A stretch of 64,000 bases of DNA from Flavobacterium sp. ov086 (GTDB lineage: Bacteria; Bacteroidota; Bacteroidia; Flavobacteriales; Flavobacteriaceae). The position numbers were made by a program, and so were the translations under genes. This document shows, piece by piece, positions 18,029 to 26,869 of the stretch. Within the stretch, counting starts at the first letter, position 1; each line of letters opens with the position of its first letter. The notes below the pieces were generated by a model. The model was not told the origin of the DNA and made no database searches. It worked only from the letters and a program-made list of their open reading frames with translations. The stretch lies in the NCBI RefSeq assembly GCF_900187965.1, contig NZ_FZNL01000006.1, forward strand, positions 62,001 to 126,000, read 5' to 3'.

Positions 18029-18058
18029 GGGTATCTGTATTTTTAGATACCCTTTTTT
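18029..18058 (+). terminator. Rho-independent terminator after HTCS 1
   Basis: GGGTATCT at 18,029-18,036 and AGATACCC at 18,045-18,052 form a perfect 8-bp stem with an 8-base loop, followed by six T. It separates the regulator transcript from the SusC operon. Confidence 0.9.
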
Positions 18059-18091
18059 GTATTTCTATATCGTTTTCGAAATATACATTTG
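18057..18091 (+). promoter_or_regulatory. Promoter of the PUL 1 SusC operon
   Basis: TACATTTG at 18,084-18,091 matches the TAnnTTTG -7 box; TTG at 18,057-18,059 is a possible -33 element at 24 bases, slightly wider than usual. Transcription would start near 18,097, immediately after the HTCS terminator and about 115 bases before susC. Wide spacing may indicate dependence on the HTCS activator. Confidence 0.65.
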
Positions 18092-18095
18092 CCAT

Positions 18096-18188
18096 ATGAA
18101 ATTCAAAAAAACAAAATTCATATTGCTGCAAATTTTGTTTGTGGCGCTAATAATAGGAATGAGTTTATTGCTTTTTTATTTTATCTAA
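18096..18188 (+). CDS. Possible 30-residue membrane peptide in the SusC leader
   Basis: An ATG-started 30-codon frame encodes a Lys-rich N-terminus (KFKKTKF) followed by one hydrophobic span (ILLQILFVALIIGMSLLLFYFI), a plausible single-pass inner-membrane peptide. It begins at or one base from the predicted transcription start of the SusC operon, so it would be leaderless if the promoter call is right, and it ends 24 bases before susC. I recognise no family. It may equally be chance coding in AT-rich leader DNA, because AT-rich sequence easily yields hydrophobic and Lys codons. Confidence 0.35.
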   Translation: MKFKKTKFILLQILFVALIIGMSLLLFYFI

Positions 18189-18212
18189 CATTAACCTTAA
18201 ACCAAAAAATGA

Positions 18213-21200
18213 ATGTTTACAAACCAAAAAATTAAGTCGCTTAAATGGTGCTTTCTGGTAGTTTTTTTACTGGGGAATATCATTGTAAATGCACAGGAAA
18301 GAAAAGTGACGGGAAAAGTTACTTCGAGCGAAGATTTACTCGGACTTCCTGGTGCGAATGTATATGTAAAGGGATCATCAGTTGGAGGAACTGCTGATAT
18401 GGATGGGAATTACAGTGTTTTTGTTTCTGAAAAAAATGCTGTTTTAGTTTTTAACTTTATAGGATATCAAACTGTAGAAGTTCCGGTAGGCAATAAAACT
18501 GTCGTGAATGTAAGCTTAAAACCAGATACTAAAAATCTTGACGAAGTAATTGTTGTAGGTTACGGAACGCGTAAAAAGAGCGATATTACGGGATCTGTGT
18601 CGTCTGTAACGGCAAAAGAACTGACTGCTTATCCGTTATTAAATGCAGAACAAGCTTTGCAAGGTCGTGCAGCGGGGGTTTCCGTACAATCGAATAATGG
18701 TGGTGAACCGGGCGCTCCAGTAAAAATCAGGGTTCGTGGCGGAACGTCGATCAATGCGAGTGGTGATGCACTTATTGTTGTTGACGGATTTGCGGGTGTT
18801 TCTATGCCAGCACCTCAGGATATTGCTTCTATCGAGGTTCTTAAAGATGCATCAGCAACGGCTATTTATGGATCTCGAGGTTCAAACGGGGTTATTATGG
18901 TTACGACTAAAAAAGGAAAACCAGGAAAACCGGTGATCGAATTCAGTAACTCAACTTCGGTACAATCTGTAAATAATAAATTGGATTTATTAACCGGTGA
19001 TCAGTTTGTGGCGTATAGAAAAAGTTTCACAACGCATACTCCGGGCGGACAAAACACAGATTGGCAGGATGTAATTTATCGTGAAGGAATGGTTTCGAAT
19101 ACTTCGCTTTCGTTTTCTGGAGGATCTGAGAATGTAAGGTATTATGTTTCCGGAAACTACTTTAACCAAAACGGGGTTGTGATTAATTCGGGAATTGATA
19201 AATACACGATTGTAAGTAATCTTGAAGCTGATTTGTCTGACCGATTTAAAGTTGGTCTGAATTTATTTCAAAGCAAACAAAACAAAGACGGAATCATTAG
19301 CCAAACGGGCGCTGGAGGAACTGGTGCTGCGGGTGTAATTGCTGCTGCTTACAGATTTATGCCAGATAAAGGAATTTATAACGAAGACGGATCTTACACA
19401 ACAACGGCGCCAATTGGGGACGATATTGATAATCCTTATGCTACTGCAATGGAAAATATTCTGGAAACGGTTTCTATCGTAAACAGATCAAATTTCTTTG
19501 CTCAATATAAAATTACTAAGGATTTAGATTTTAAAACTACTTTAGGTTTAACCGATAATAACTCTCAAACAGGTCGATATATTCCATCAACTTTGATTGC
19601 AGGAAAAAATATTAAAGGTGAAGCTTCTGTGAACAATACTAGATTTTCTTCTTTCTTAACGGAAAATTATCTGACGTATAAAAAAGAAATTATTGCAAAA
19701 GGAATCCTGACGGTTCTTGGAGGTTATTCGTATCAAAAGAATAAAAACGAAAGTTCGTATGCTGCTTCAAGAGGATTCTTGACGAATACAAATTCATACC
19801 ACAATCTTGGTGCAGGAACTGTATTTTTAAAACCGGATTCTAACTTATCTGAAACAGAATTAATCTCGGCTTTTGGAAGGCTAAATTTTGATTACGACGA
19901 TAAATATTTATTTACGTTTACAGCGCGTCGTGATGGTTCTTCAAGCTTTAGTGAAAACTATAAATACGGAACTTTCCCTTCTGGAGCTGTGGGTTGGAAT
20001 ATTGGTAAAGAAAACTTCTTAAAAGAGAACAAAACAATTTCGAATCTAAAATTGAGAGCAAGTTATGGTGCAACCGGAAATCCATCGATTGGCGCCTACT
20101 CTACGCTGTCAAGATTCTCTGAAATTTATGATGTAAGTGGTGACGTGATTGTAAATGCGGTTCAGCTGACTTCGTTGAATAACCCAAATTTAAAATGGGA
20201 AACCTCTTATCAGCAAGATTATGGTATTGACTTAGGTTTGTTTGATAACAGAGTGAGTCTTACGGCAGATTATTATAAAACAATTACTAAAGATTTGTTG
20301 TTTAACAGACCTTTACCGGGAGTTTCAGGAATTGCTTCTCAGCTTCAGAACGTTGGAGAATTGGAGAATAAAGGTTGGGAATTGGGAATTAATTCTAAAA
20401 ACTTTATTGGCGCTGATTTCACTTGGTCAACAAGTTTCAATATCTCTTCAAACAAAAACAAAGTATTAAAATTAGCTGATAATAAAGATCTTTTGATCAA
20501 CTCAACGCCTGGACATTTTCTTGCTACAGATTCTCAAATTTTGAGAGTTGGTCAGCCGGTTGGTTCTTTCTTTGGGTTTATTTATGATGGCGTAATTCAA
20601 CAAGGCGAAACGGTTCTTCCGGGTAACTTTGAAACGGCTGCGGGTGGAGAAAAATTCAGAGATGTAAACGGTGACGGAAAATTAGATTCTAATGATAAAA
20701 CGATTATCGGAAATCCAAATCCTGATTTCATCTTTGGTTTGAACAATGATTTCACCTATAAAAATCTTGACTTGAATATCTTCTTTCAAGGTTCTGAAGG
20801 AAACCAAATCCTGAATTATACTTTAATGGAATTGGCATCAGGAAACAACAATGCAACGACTGAAGTTTTGGATGCCTGGACACCAACTCATACAGATACA
20901 AATGTTCCTGCAAATGCTGCAAGAACCAAAAGGGTTACGTCAAGATTTGTGTATGACGGAAGTTACATTCGTTTGAAAAACGTTTCGATAGGATATAGTT
21001 TAGATGAAAAAGTGGTTTCGAAAATTGGATTAAGCAAAGTTCGTTTTTACATCAGTGCACAAAATCTTTGGACAATTACTGATTATCCGGGTTCTGATCC
21101 TGAAGGAAATTACCTGAATGATACCAATGCGAGAAGTAACACCAACTTAGGTTTAGAGTACGGAAGTTACCCTAATGTGAGAACTTTTACTTTCGGATTT

Positions 21201-21215
21201 AATTTAAAATTTTAG
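18213..21215 (+). CDS. SusC/RagA-type TonB-linked outer-membrane transporter, PUL 1
   Basis: Imports oligosaccharides across the outer membrane using TonB energy. The 1000-residue protein has a signal peptide ending at VNAQE, a CarboxypepD_reg-like domain (VTGKVTSSEDLLGLPGANVYVKG, about residues 30-110), the plug with DEVIVVGYGTRKKSDITGSVSSV and the IEVLKDASATAIYGSRGSNGVI SusC signature, then a long beta-barrel ending in a terminal Phe (GFNLKF). It is followed 100 bases later by its SusD partner. Two starts overlap at the 5' end; ATG at 18,213 is used because the ATG at 18,209 opens only a short frame. Confidence 0.97.
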   Translation: MFTNQKIKSLKWCFLVVFLLGNIIVNAQERKVTGKVTSSEDLLGLPGANVYVKGSSVGGTADMDGNYSVFVSEKNAVLVFNFIGYQTVEVPVGNKTVVNVSLKPDTKNLDEVIVVGYGTRKKSDITGSVSSVTAKELTAYPLLNAEQALQGRAAGVSVQSNNGGEPGAPVKIRVRGGTSINASGDALIVVDGFAGVSMPAPQDIASIEVLKDASATAIYGSRGSNGVIMVTTKKGKPGKPVIEFSNSTSVQSVNNKLDLLTGDQFVAYRKSFTTHTPGGQNTDWQDVIYREGMVSNTSLSFSGGSENVRYYVSGNYFNQNGVVINSGIDKYTIVSNLEADLSDRFKVGLNLFQSKQNKDGIISQTGAGGTGAAGVIAAAYRFMPDKGIYNEDGSYTTTAPIGDDIDNPYATAMENILETVSIVNRSNFFAQYKITKDLDFKTTLGLTDNNSQTGRYIPSTLIAGKNIKGEASVNNTRFSSFLTENYLTYKKEIIAKGILTVLGGYSYQKNKNESSYAASRGFLTNTNSYHNLGAGTVFLKPDSNLSETELISAFGRLNFDYDDKYLFTFTARRDGSSSFSENYKYGTFPSGAVGWNIGKENFLKENKTISNLKLRASYGATGNPSIGAYSTLSRFSEIYDVSGDVIVNAVQLTSLNNPNLKWETSYQQDYGIDLGLFDNRVSLTADYYKTITKDLLFNRPLPGVSGIASQLQNVGELENKGWELGINSKNFIGADFTWSTSFNISSNKNKVLKLADNKDLLINSTPGHFLATDSQILRVGQPVGSFFGFIYDGVIQQGETVLPGNFETAAGGEKFRDVNGDGKLDSNDKTIIGNPNPDFIFGLNNDFTYKNLDLNIFFQGSEGNQILNYTLMELASGNNNATTEVLDAWTPTHTDTNVPANAARTKRVTSRFVYDGSYIRLKNVSIGYSLDEKVVSKIGLSKVRFYISAQNLWTITDYPGSDPEGNYLNDTNARSNTNLGLEYGSYPNVRTFTFGFNLKF

Positions 21216-21315
21216 TCTAAAAAATAACATCATGAAATTGCCATGATTCAAAATCAAAAAATAGAATAAAGAATGGCGATTCCATGTTCCATTAAAAATT
21301 AAATATTAACTACAC

Positions 21316-22827
21316 ATGAAAAAATATATAGCTTTTCTTTTCTTGGGAATATTCGCTTTTGGCTGTTCTGATCTTGAAGAACATCCGGTTGGAATTATTC
21401 GTCCTGACAACTTTTTTAACAATACAGATGACTTACAAGCCGCTGTAAACGGGGCTTTTGCCAACATTGCCCATAATAATTACTGGGGACGTGAATTTAC
21501 AATTGCCTTGATGCTTCGTGACGACATGGCGGATATAGGCGACAGAACCACTCAGGCTGCGCGTATCGACGTTAATGATATGAATATGAATGATACTAAC
21601 GGTCTTGTTGCAAACTTCTGGCCACAATCGTACATCATTATTACGGCTGCAAATCAGGCAATCGAAGGTGCCAAAAAAACGCCCGGAGATCCTGCAAAAG
21701 TAAATGCAATTGTAGCGCAGGCTTACTTTGCAAGAGCTTTTACGTATTATCACTTGGTTAGAATTTTTGGAGATATTCCGTACGTTGATTTTGTTGTGAA
21801 TGATGTTGCTCAGGTAAACTCTCTAAAAAGAACTAAAGAAGCGGATGTTTATCTTAAAATCATCGCCGATTTAGAATTTGCAAAAAAATACCTTGACGAT
21901 AAACCAAAAGTAAAAGCGGTTCCGGGAAAAGGTACTGCCGCAGGTTATTTGGCTTCTGTTTATTTGACTTTAAAAAATTACCAAAAAGCTTATGATGAAG
22001 CGAAATATGTAATTACGAATGAAGCAAAATTTGGTTTAGGATTAGATGCAGATTTTCAGGATTTATTTAATGCTACAAAAGCAGCCTCATTAAAAGAACC
22101 TTTGTTTACAATTGATTTTAATAACTTAGTGTCAGGAAATTACGGTCAGGATTATACCGCATTTTTTACGGGTTCGCTTAAAGACGAAAGTTACAGTTAC
22201 GGACAAGGATTTTCGGTAGCTGTTCCTTCTTTAAAAGTATTTAATACTTGGGATCAAAGAGATTACAGACGCGCCGTGAGTTTTGATACGATTATTAGAA
22301 AAAAAGTAGGTGGCGAATTGAAAATTTTCCCTTCAAGTGATAACGAAAAGGCCCCACGTCCGCATATTGCAAAGTATTACCGTTTTCCGGGAAAAGCTGG
22401 TGCAAACGGAAGAACTTCCCAACACAATTATATCACAATGCGTTTTGCCGAAGTATTGTTGACTGCTGCAGAAGCTTTGAACGAAATCACTCCGGGATCT
22501 ACTGAAGCTGATGGTTATGTAAACCGAGTGCGCGCAAGAGCAAGAAATAAAGCCGGAAAAATAGTTTCGTTTCCTGCAAATGTAACGCCGGGATTGTCAC
22601 AAGCTGATTTTAGAAAAATGGTTATTGACGAAAGAAGGTTAGAATTTGCTTTTGAATATATCAGATGGTATGACATCAAAAGGTTGCAAAACGGACCTGA
22701 GGTTTTTGGTCCAAGCGGTTTAGAACCACACGCGAATTTTAATCCAAACAAAGATTATTTATTCCCATTGCCGGGAACTGAATTGGCGATCAATCCTAAT
22801 CTGGCTCCAAACAATCCTGGTTATTAA
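21316..22827 (+). CDS. SusD/RagB-type glycan-binding lipoprotein, PUL 1
   Basis: Surface lipoprotein that caps the SusC barrel and binds glycan. The 503-residue protein starts with a lipoprotein signal (FLGIFAFGCSDLEE, Cys near residue 17, then Ser-Asp as in exported surface lipoproteins), followed by helical TPR-like repeats, QAYFARAFTYYHLVRIFGDIPYV and the C-terminal RRLEFAFEYIRWYDIKRLQ with PNKDYLFPLPGTELAINPNLAPNNPGY, all typical of SusD. Its gene lies 100 bases behind susC and about 170 bases before the GH88 gene, with an inverted repeat in the latter spacer. Confidence 0.97.
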   Translation: MKKYIAFLFLGIFAFGCSDLEEHPVGIIRPDNFFNNTDDLQAAVNGAFANIAHNNYWGREFTIALMLRDDMADIGDRTTQAARIDVNDMNMNDTNGLVANFWPQSYIIITAANQAIEGAKKTPGDPAKVNAIVAQAYFARAFTYYHLVRIFGDIPYVDFVVNDVAQVNSLKRTKEADVYLKIIADLEFAKKYLDDKPKVKAVPGKGTAAGYLASVYLTLKNYQKAYDEAKYVITNEAKFGLGLDADFQDLFNATKAASLKEPLFTIDFNNLVSGNYGQDYTAFFTGSLKDESYSYGQGFSVAVPSLKVFNTWDQRDYRRAVSFDTIIRKKVGGELKIFPSSDNEKAPRPHIAKYYRFPGKAGANGRTSQHNYITMRFAEVLLTAAEALNEITPGSTEADGYVNRVRARARNKAGKIVSFPANVTPGLSQADFRKMVIDERRLEFAFEYIRWYDIKRLQNGPEVFGPSGLEPHANFNPNKDYLFPLPGTELAINPNLAPNNPGY

Positions 22828-22849
22828 TTTAACTCAAATATTATTATTG

Positions 22850-22968
22850 AACGCAGATGAAACGGATTCGCTATCGCGAAGACACAGAAAAAAAATAGCT
22901 TAAAAAAAATCTGCGAAAATCAGCGTTTTCGCGATAGCGAATCTGTCCAATCCGCGTCTAAAATTTAG
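22850..22968. repeat. Inverted repeat between SusD and GH88 genes
   Basis: The word gattcgctatcgcgaa (about 22,867) returns inverted as ttcgcgatagcgaatc (about 22,926-22,941), and flanking words (cgcagatgaaacgga, ccaatccgcgtc) also pair, giving a long imperfect hairpin. A long spacer hairpin here may protect the susCD part of the transcript. Confidence 0.7.
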
Positions 22969-22997
22969 TCTAGAACTAAAAAAAATAATTAGTAAGT

Positions 22998-24182
22998 ATG
23001 AATAAAGTTAGTTTCATTTCTTTAATTCTTGGGTTTGCACTGCTGGCGACAGCGTGCAAATCCGGAATTAATGCTACAACAAAAAATGCTTCTTCGACGG
23101 CAGAACAACTTCTGGAAACCAGATACAAAATGTTACTGGATTATCCCGTTGATTCTATGTCAATGCCAAGAAGTATGACGATTAAAAGTAATTTGATTAA
23201 AAAAGTTCCTTCGAGAGACTGGACAAGCGGATTTTTTGCCGGAAACTTATGGCAATTGTACCGACTTACGGGCGATAAAAAATATAAAGAACAAGCTGAA
23301 AAATGGACTCCATTTAGCAAAAAAGAAAGTGTAAATAGTAATTCGCATGACGTTGGTTTCAAAGTGTTTTGCAGTTTTGGCGAAGCGCTGAAAGTGGAAA
23401 ACAAGCAAGAATACAAAGACGTTATCATCAAAGGTGCCGAAACATTATGTACACGATTTAATGCAAAAATAGGTTCTATTAGATCTTGGGATTTTAATAA
23501 GGAGATTTGGGATTTCCCCGTTATCATCGACAATATGATGAATCTTGAATTGCTGTTTGAAGCTTCAAAATTATCAGGAAACCCAAAATATCATGATATT
23601 GCTGTAAAACACGCCAATACTACGCTGAAAAACCAATTTAGAGAAGACAATAGCTGTTATCACGTGATTGATTATGACCCAAATACCGGAGCAGTAAGAA
23701 AGAAAACTACACTTCAGGGTTATAATGATGTTTCGGTTTGGGCACGCGGACAAGGCTGGGCGGTTTATGGATTTACAATGTCGTATCGATATACTAAAGA
23801 TCCAGCCTATTTAAAACAAGCCGAAGCAACGGCGCAATTTTTCATGAACAATAAAAACTTACCGGAAGATGGGATTCCGTATTGGGATTTTAAAGATCCT
23901 GGTATTCCAAATTCACCGCGTGATGCATCTGCTGCGGCTGTTATGGCGTCGGGTTTATATGAACTTTACAGCTATACAAAAAACAAAAGTTATTTGGCTT
24001 TCGCCGATAAAATAATCACTTCCTTAAGTTCTGATAAATATGTTTTGAGTGTAGATATAAAAGCGCCTTTTATCCTGGATCACAGCACCGGAAACTGGCC
24101 AAAACACGACGAAATTGATGAACCTATTATCTATGCCGATTATTATTTTCTGGAAGCGATTTTAAGAAAAAGCAAATATTAA
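22998..24182 (+). CDS. GH88 unsaturated uronyl hydrolase (lipoprotein)
   Basis: Releases the 4,5-unsaturated uronic acid from the non-reducing end of lyase-made oligosaccharides by hydrating the vinyl ether. The 394-residue protein has a lipoprotein signal (FALLATACKSG, Cys at about 20) and the (alpha/alpha)6-barrel marks of GH88: RDWTSGFFAGNLWQLYRLTG, Asp118 in SHDVGFKVFCSFGEA, Asp178 in VIIDNMMNLELL, GYNDVSVWARGQGWAVYGFTMSYRYT and YWDFKDPGIPNSPRDASAAAV. The two Asp correspond to the known catalytic pair. The presence of GH88 implies a lyase acting on the same glycan and links this PUL to KduI/KduD in Region 1. Confidence 0.92.
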   Translation: MNKVSFISLILGFALLATACKSGINATTKNASSTAEQLLETRYKMLLDYPVDSMSMPRSMTIKSNLIKKVPSRDWTSGFFAGNLWQLYRLTGDKKYKEQAEKWTPFSKKESVNSNSHDVGFKVFCSFGEALKVENKQEYKDVIIKGAETLCTRFNAKIGSIRSWDFNKEIWDFPVIIDNMMNLELLFEASKLSGNPKYHDIAVKHANTTLKNQFREDNSCYHVIDYDPNTGAVRKKTTLQGYNDVSVWARGQGWAVYGFTMSYRYTKDPAYLKQAEATAQFFMNNKNLPEDGIPYWDFKDPGIPNSPRDASAAAVMASGLYELYSYTKNKSYLAFADKIITSLSSDKYVLSVDIKAPFILDHSTGNWPKHDEIDEPIIYADYYFLEAILRKSKY

Positions 24183-24295
24183 GGTACAGAGGTGCAGAAG
24201 TACAAAGCGACAAAGGTTTTCAGCCTCTAAGTCTTTGTTCCTTTGAACCTTTGAGCCTTTGAGCCTTTGTTACTCTAAGCCTTTGCACCTAAAAA
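24182..24295. repeat. ctttg-word repeat cluster between GH88 and GH2 genes
   Basis: A run of related words (cctttgaacctttgagcctttgagcc) faces complementary words (aggtgcagaagtacaaag) across the spacer, so the ends can pair. The same phrase occurs at 13,858-13,895 and 56,160-56,232. I see no coding potential. Confidence 0.6.
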
Positions 24296-24302
24296 AAAAG
24301 CA

Positions 24303-26720
24303 ATGAAAAAACTACCGTACCACTACAATACATTTTATACTTTTGCGCTTTTGTTTTTTTTTCAGATTTGTCTGAGCAGTATTTTTGCTCAGACAAAAAT
24401 GAATATCAATAACAATTGGCTTTATTTAGAAAACCATACTTCAAGTCTTACCGAAGCACAAAAAGCGACAAACTGGACTTCCTTAAATTTACCGCACACC
24501 TGGAATGCCGAAGATGCAACAGATTTGAATCCGGGTTACCGACGTGATGCAAGCTGGTATCAAAAGAAATTAAATATTCCGCAAATCGATAAAAACCAAC
24601 GTTATTCTTTATATTTTGAAGGATCGAATGTTACTACAAAAGTCTATGTAAACGGCAAGGAAGCCGGCGGACATATTGGTGGTTATATTGGTTTTACAAT
24701 CGATATTACAAAATTTATAAACGAGGGAAACAATGATATTTTTGTTCGTGTAGACAATAGTTATGATATTGAAATTATCCCGTCTCAAAAGAGTGATTTT
24801 TTTATTTATGGCGGAATCACGAGAGATGTCTGGCTAATATCTCAATATAAAAACCACATTGATAATCTAAAAATTACAACGCCTCAGGTTTCTGCAAAAA
24901 GTGCTTCTGTAAACATTTTGGCTTCTATTGTGAATCCTGAAAATGCCAAAAACTTATCGTTAACTGTAATTCTTAAAAATCCAAAAGGGAAAAAAGTAGC
25001 TAGTAAAACGGTTTCTGTTTTGGATAAAACTTCCACTATTAAATTTGAAAGTATCAAAAATCCAGAGCTTTGGGATACGGAGAAACCTAATCTGTATTTA
25101 GTTACTGCTTTTTTATCGGAGAAAAATCAAATTAAAGATACTGTTGCTGAAAAAATAGGTTTTAGATGGTTTGAATTTAAAGATCACGGACCATTTTTTC
25201 TAAACGGAAAAAGATTGCTGATTCGTGGTACACATCGTCATGAAGAACAAGCGGGAGTTGGCGCCGCAATGAGCAACGCACAACATCGTGCCGATATGGA
25301 ATCTATTAAAAGTATGGGAGCAAATTTTGTTCGTTTGGCGCATTATCCGCAAGATCCTGAAATTTATAAAGCTTGTGATGAACTGGGTCTTTTGGTTTGG
25401 GATGAATTGCCTTGGTGCCGAGGCGGAATTGGTGATGAACTTTGGCAAACAAATACTAAAAATATGCTTGCCGAAATCATCAATCAGAACTACAATCATC
25501 CAAGTATTATTATCTGGTCTTTAGGAAACGAAATGAACTGGCTTCCTGATTTTCCTGATGGCGATAATACCGAAAAGACAAATGTATTTTTGACGGAACT
25601 AAACGACATCGCACACAAAATGGATCCAAGCCGAAAAACGGCAATCAGAAAATATTATGAAGGTTCGCAAATTGTCGATGTCTTCTCCCCTTCTATTTGG
25701 TCTGGTTGGTATTCCGGAAGTTATAAAAGCTACCAAAAAGCAATTGACGTTTATAAAAAGGAATACAAACATTTTATTCACGCCGAATATGGCGGTGACA
25801 GTCACGTTGGGCGTCACAGTGAGAACCCGATTACGGGAGAAAATATCATAAAAGCTGAAGGTTGGGAAGAAGCAATTGTACAAACCAAAGTGGCAAATAT
25901 TGCACAAATTGGCGATTGGAGCGAAAACTACATCGTTGATTTATTCGATTGGCATTTGCATATATCCGAGAACGATCCGATGTTTGTGGGTAACATTCAG
26001 TGGGCGTTTAAGGATTTTGCAACGCCATTGCGCCCCGAAGATGCTATTCCGTATATGAATCAAAAAGGGCTTGTAGACCGAAACGGAAATCCGAAAGATG
26101 CTTATTATGTTTTTAAAAGTTATTGGAGTAAAACCCCTTTTACTTACATCGAATCGCATACCTGGACGGAGCGTCAGGGACCTGAAAATACACCAAGAAC
26201 TTTGAGCGTTTTCAGTAATTGTGAGAAGGTTACGTTATATCATCAAGGAAAATCTCTTGGAGAAAAGCAAAGAAATCTTTCTCTATATCCTGCAAATGGT
26301 TTAACTTGGGACGTGAATTTTTTAAAGGGCGAAAACATACTTATTGCCATTGGTGAGACTAAAGATGGTAAAAAAGTTTCGGATACTTTAAAGGTAAATT
26401 ACCGCTTTAAGAAAAATGATACGGCGACTTCTTTACAATTATCATTCGAAAAATTAAAAAATGGTAATTATCTGGTTACAGCAATTGCAATTGATAATGG
26501 TAATTTACGTTGTCTGGATTATGAAGAAAGTGTTTATTTTCAATGTTTGAAAGGCGGAAAAACCATGAAAAATCAAGGAACTCCAACAGGAAGTGAATCG
26601 ATTAAAATGGCAAACGGAAAGGCTTCAATTGAAGTTGTTCCTGATGGATCGGGAATACCGATTGAAATGACGGCTTTGAATCAGAGTTTTAAAGGAGAAT
26701 ATTTGAAGATTACACCGTAG
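24303..26720 (+). CDS. GH2 family glycoside hydrolase (beta-galactosidase/beta-glucuronidase-like)
   Basis: An 805-residue secreted retaining glycosidase (signal peptide ending FAQT). Domain order is GH2 sugar-binding (SLNLPHTWNAEDATDLNPGYRRDASWYQKKL), Ig-like, TIM barrel with RGTHRHEEQAGVGAAMSNAQHRADMESIKSMGANFVRLAHYPQD, acid/base Glu410 in SLGNEMNW, nucleophile Glu495 in IHAEYGGDSH, and C-terminal Ig-like domains. Bond specificity cannot be read from sequence; the acidic PUL context makes beta-glucuronide or beta-galactoside cleavage the likely options. The gene follows the GH88 gene by 120 bases of repeat. Confidence 0.9.
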   Translation: MKKLPYHYNTFYTFALLFFFQICLSSIFAQTKMNINNNWLYLENHTSSLTEAQKATNWTSLNLPHTWNAEDATDLNPGYRRDASWYQKKLNIPQIDKNQRYSLYFEGSNVTTKVYVNGKEAGGHIGGYIGFTIDITKFINEGNNDIFVRVDNSYDIEIIPSQKSDFFIYGGITRDVWLISQYKNHIDNLKITTPQVSAKSASVNILASIVNPENAKNLSLTVILKNPKGKKVASKTVSVLDKTSTIKFESIKNPELWDTEKPNLYLVTAFLSEKNQIKDTVAEKIGFRWFEFKDHGPFFLNGKRLLIRGTHRHEEQAGVGAAMSNAQHRADMESIKSMGANFVRLAHYPQDPEIYKACDELGLLVWDELPWCRGGIGDELWQTNTKNMLAEIINQNYNHPSIIIWSLGNEMNWLPDFPDGDNTEKTNVFLTELNDIAHKMDPSRKTAIRKYYEGSQIVDVFSPSIWSGWYSGSYKSYQKAIDVYKKEYKHFIHAEYGGDSHVGRHSENPITGENIIKAEGWEEAIVQTKVANIAQIGDWSENYIVDLFDWHLHISENDPMFVGNIQWAFKDFATPLRPEDAIPYMNQKGLVDRNGNPKDAYYVFKSYWSKTPFTYIESHTWTERQGPENTPRTLSVFSNCEKVTLYHQGKSLGEKQRNLSLYPANGLTWDVNFLKGENILIAIGETKDGKKVSDTLKVNYRFKKNDTATSLQLSFEKLKNGNYLVTAIAIDNGNLRCLDYEESVYFQCLKGGKTMKNQGTPTGSESIKMANGKASIEVVPDGSGIPIEMTALNQSFKGEYLKITP

Positions 26721-26737
26721 ATTTAACTATAAAATTT

Positions 26738-26830
26738 AACCGCAAAGAGCGCAAGGTGAAAACGCAAAGTTCGCAAAGCTATATTTAAACTTTGCGAACT
26801 TTGCGTAAAATCTTCGCGGACTTTGCGGTT
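26738..26830. repeat. Near-perfect long hairpin between two GH2 genes
   Basis: Arms aaccgcaaag...cgcaaagttcgcaaag (from 26,738) and its complement ending ctttgcggtt (to 26,830) pair over about 40 bases with few mismatches and almost no loop. The cgcaaag word also appears near 7180 and 13,715. It is positioned to separate or stabilise the messages for the two GH2 enzymes. Confidence 0.8.
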
Positions 26831-26869
26831 AAAAACATCCCCTAATTTATAATAAAAACAATTTTACTA

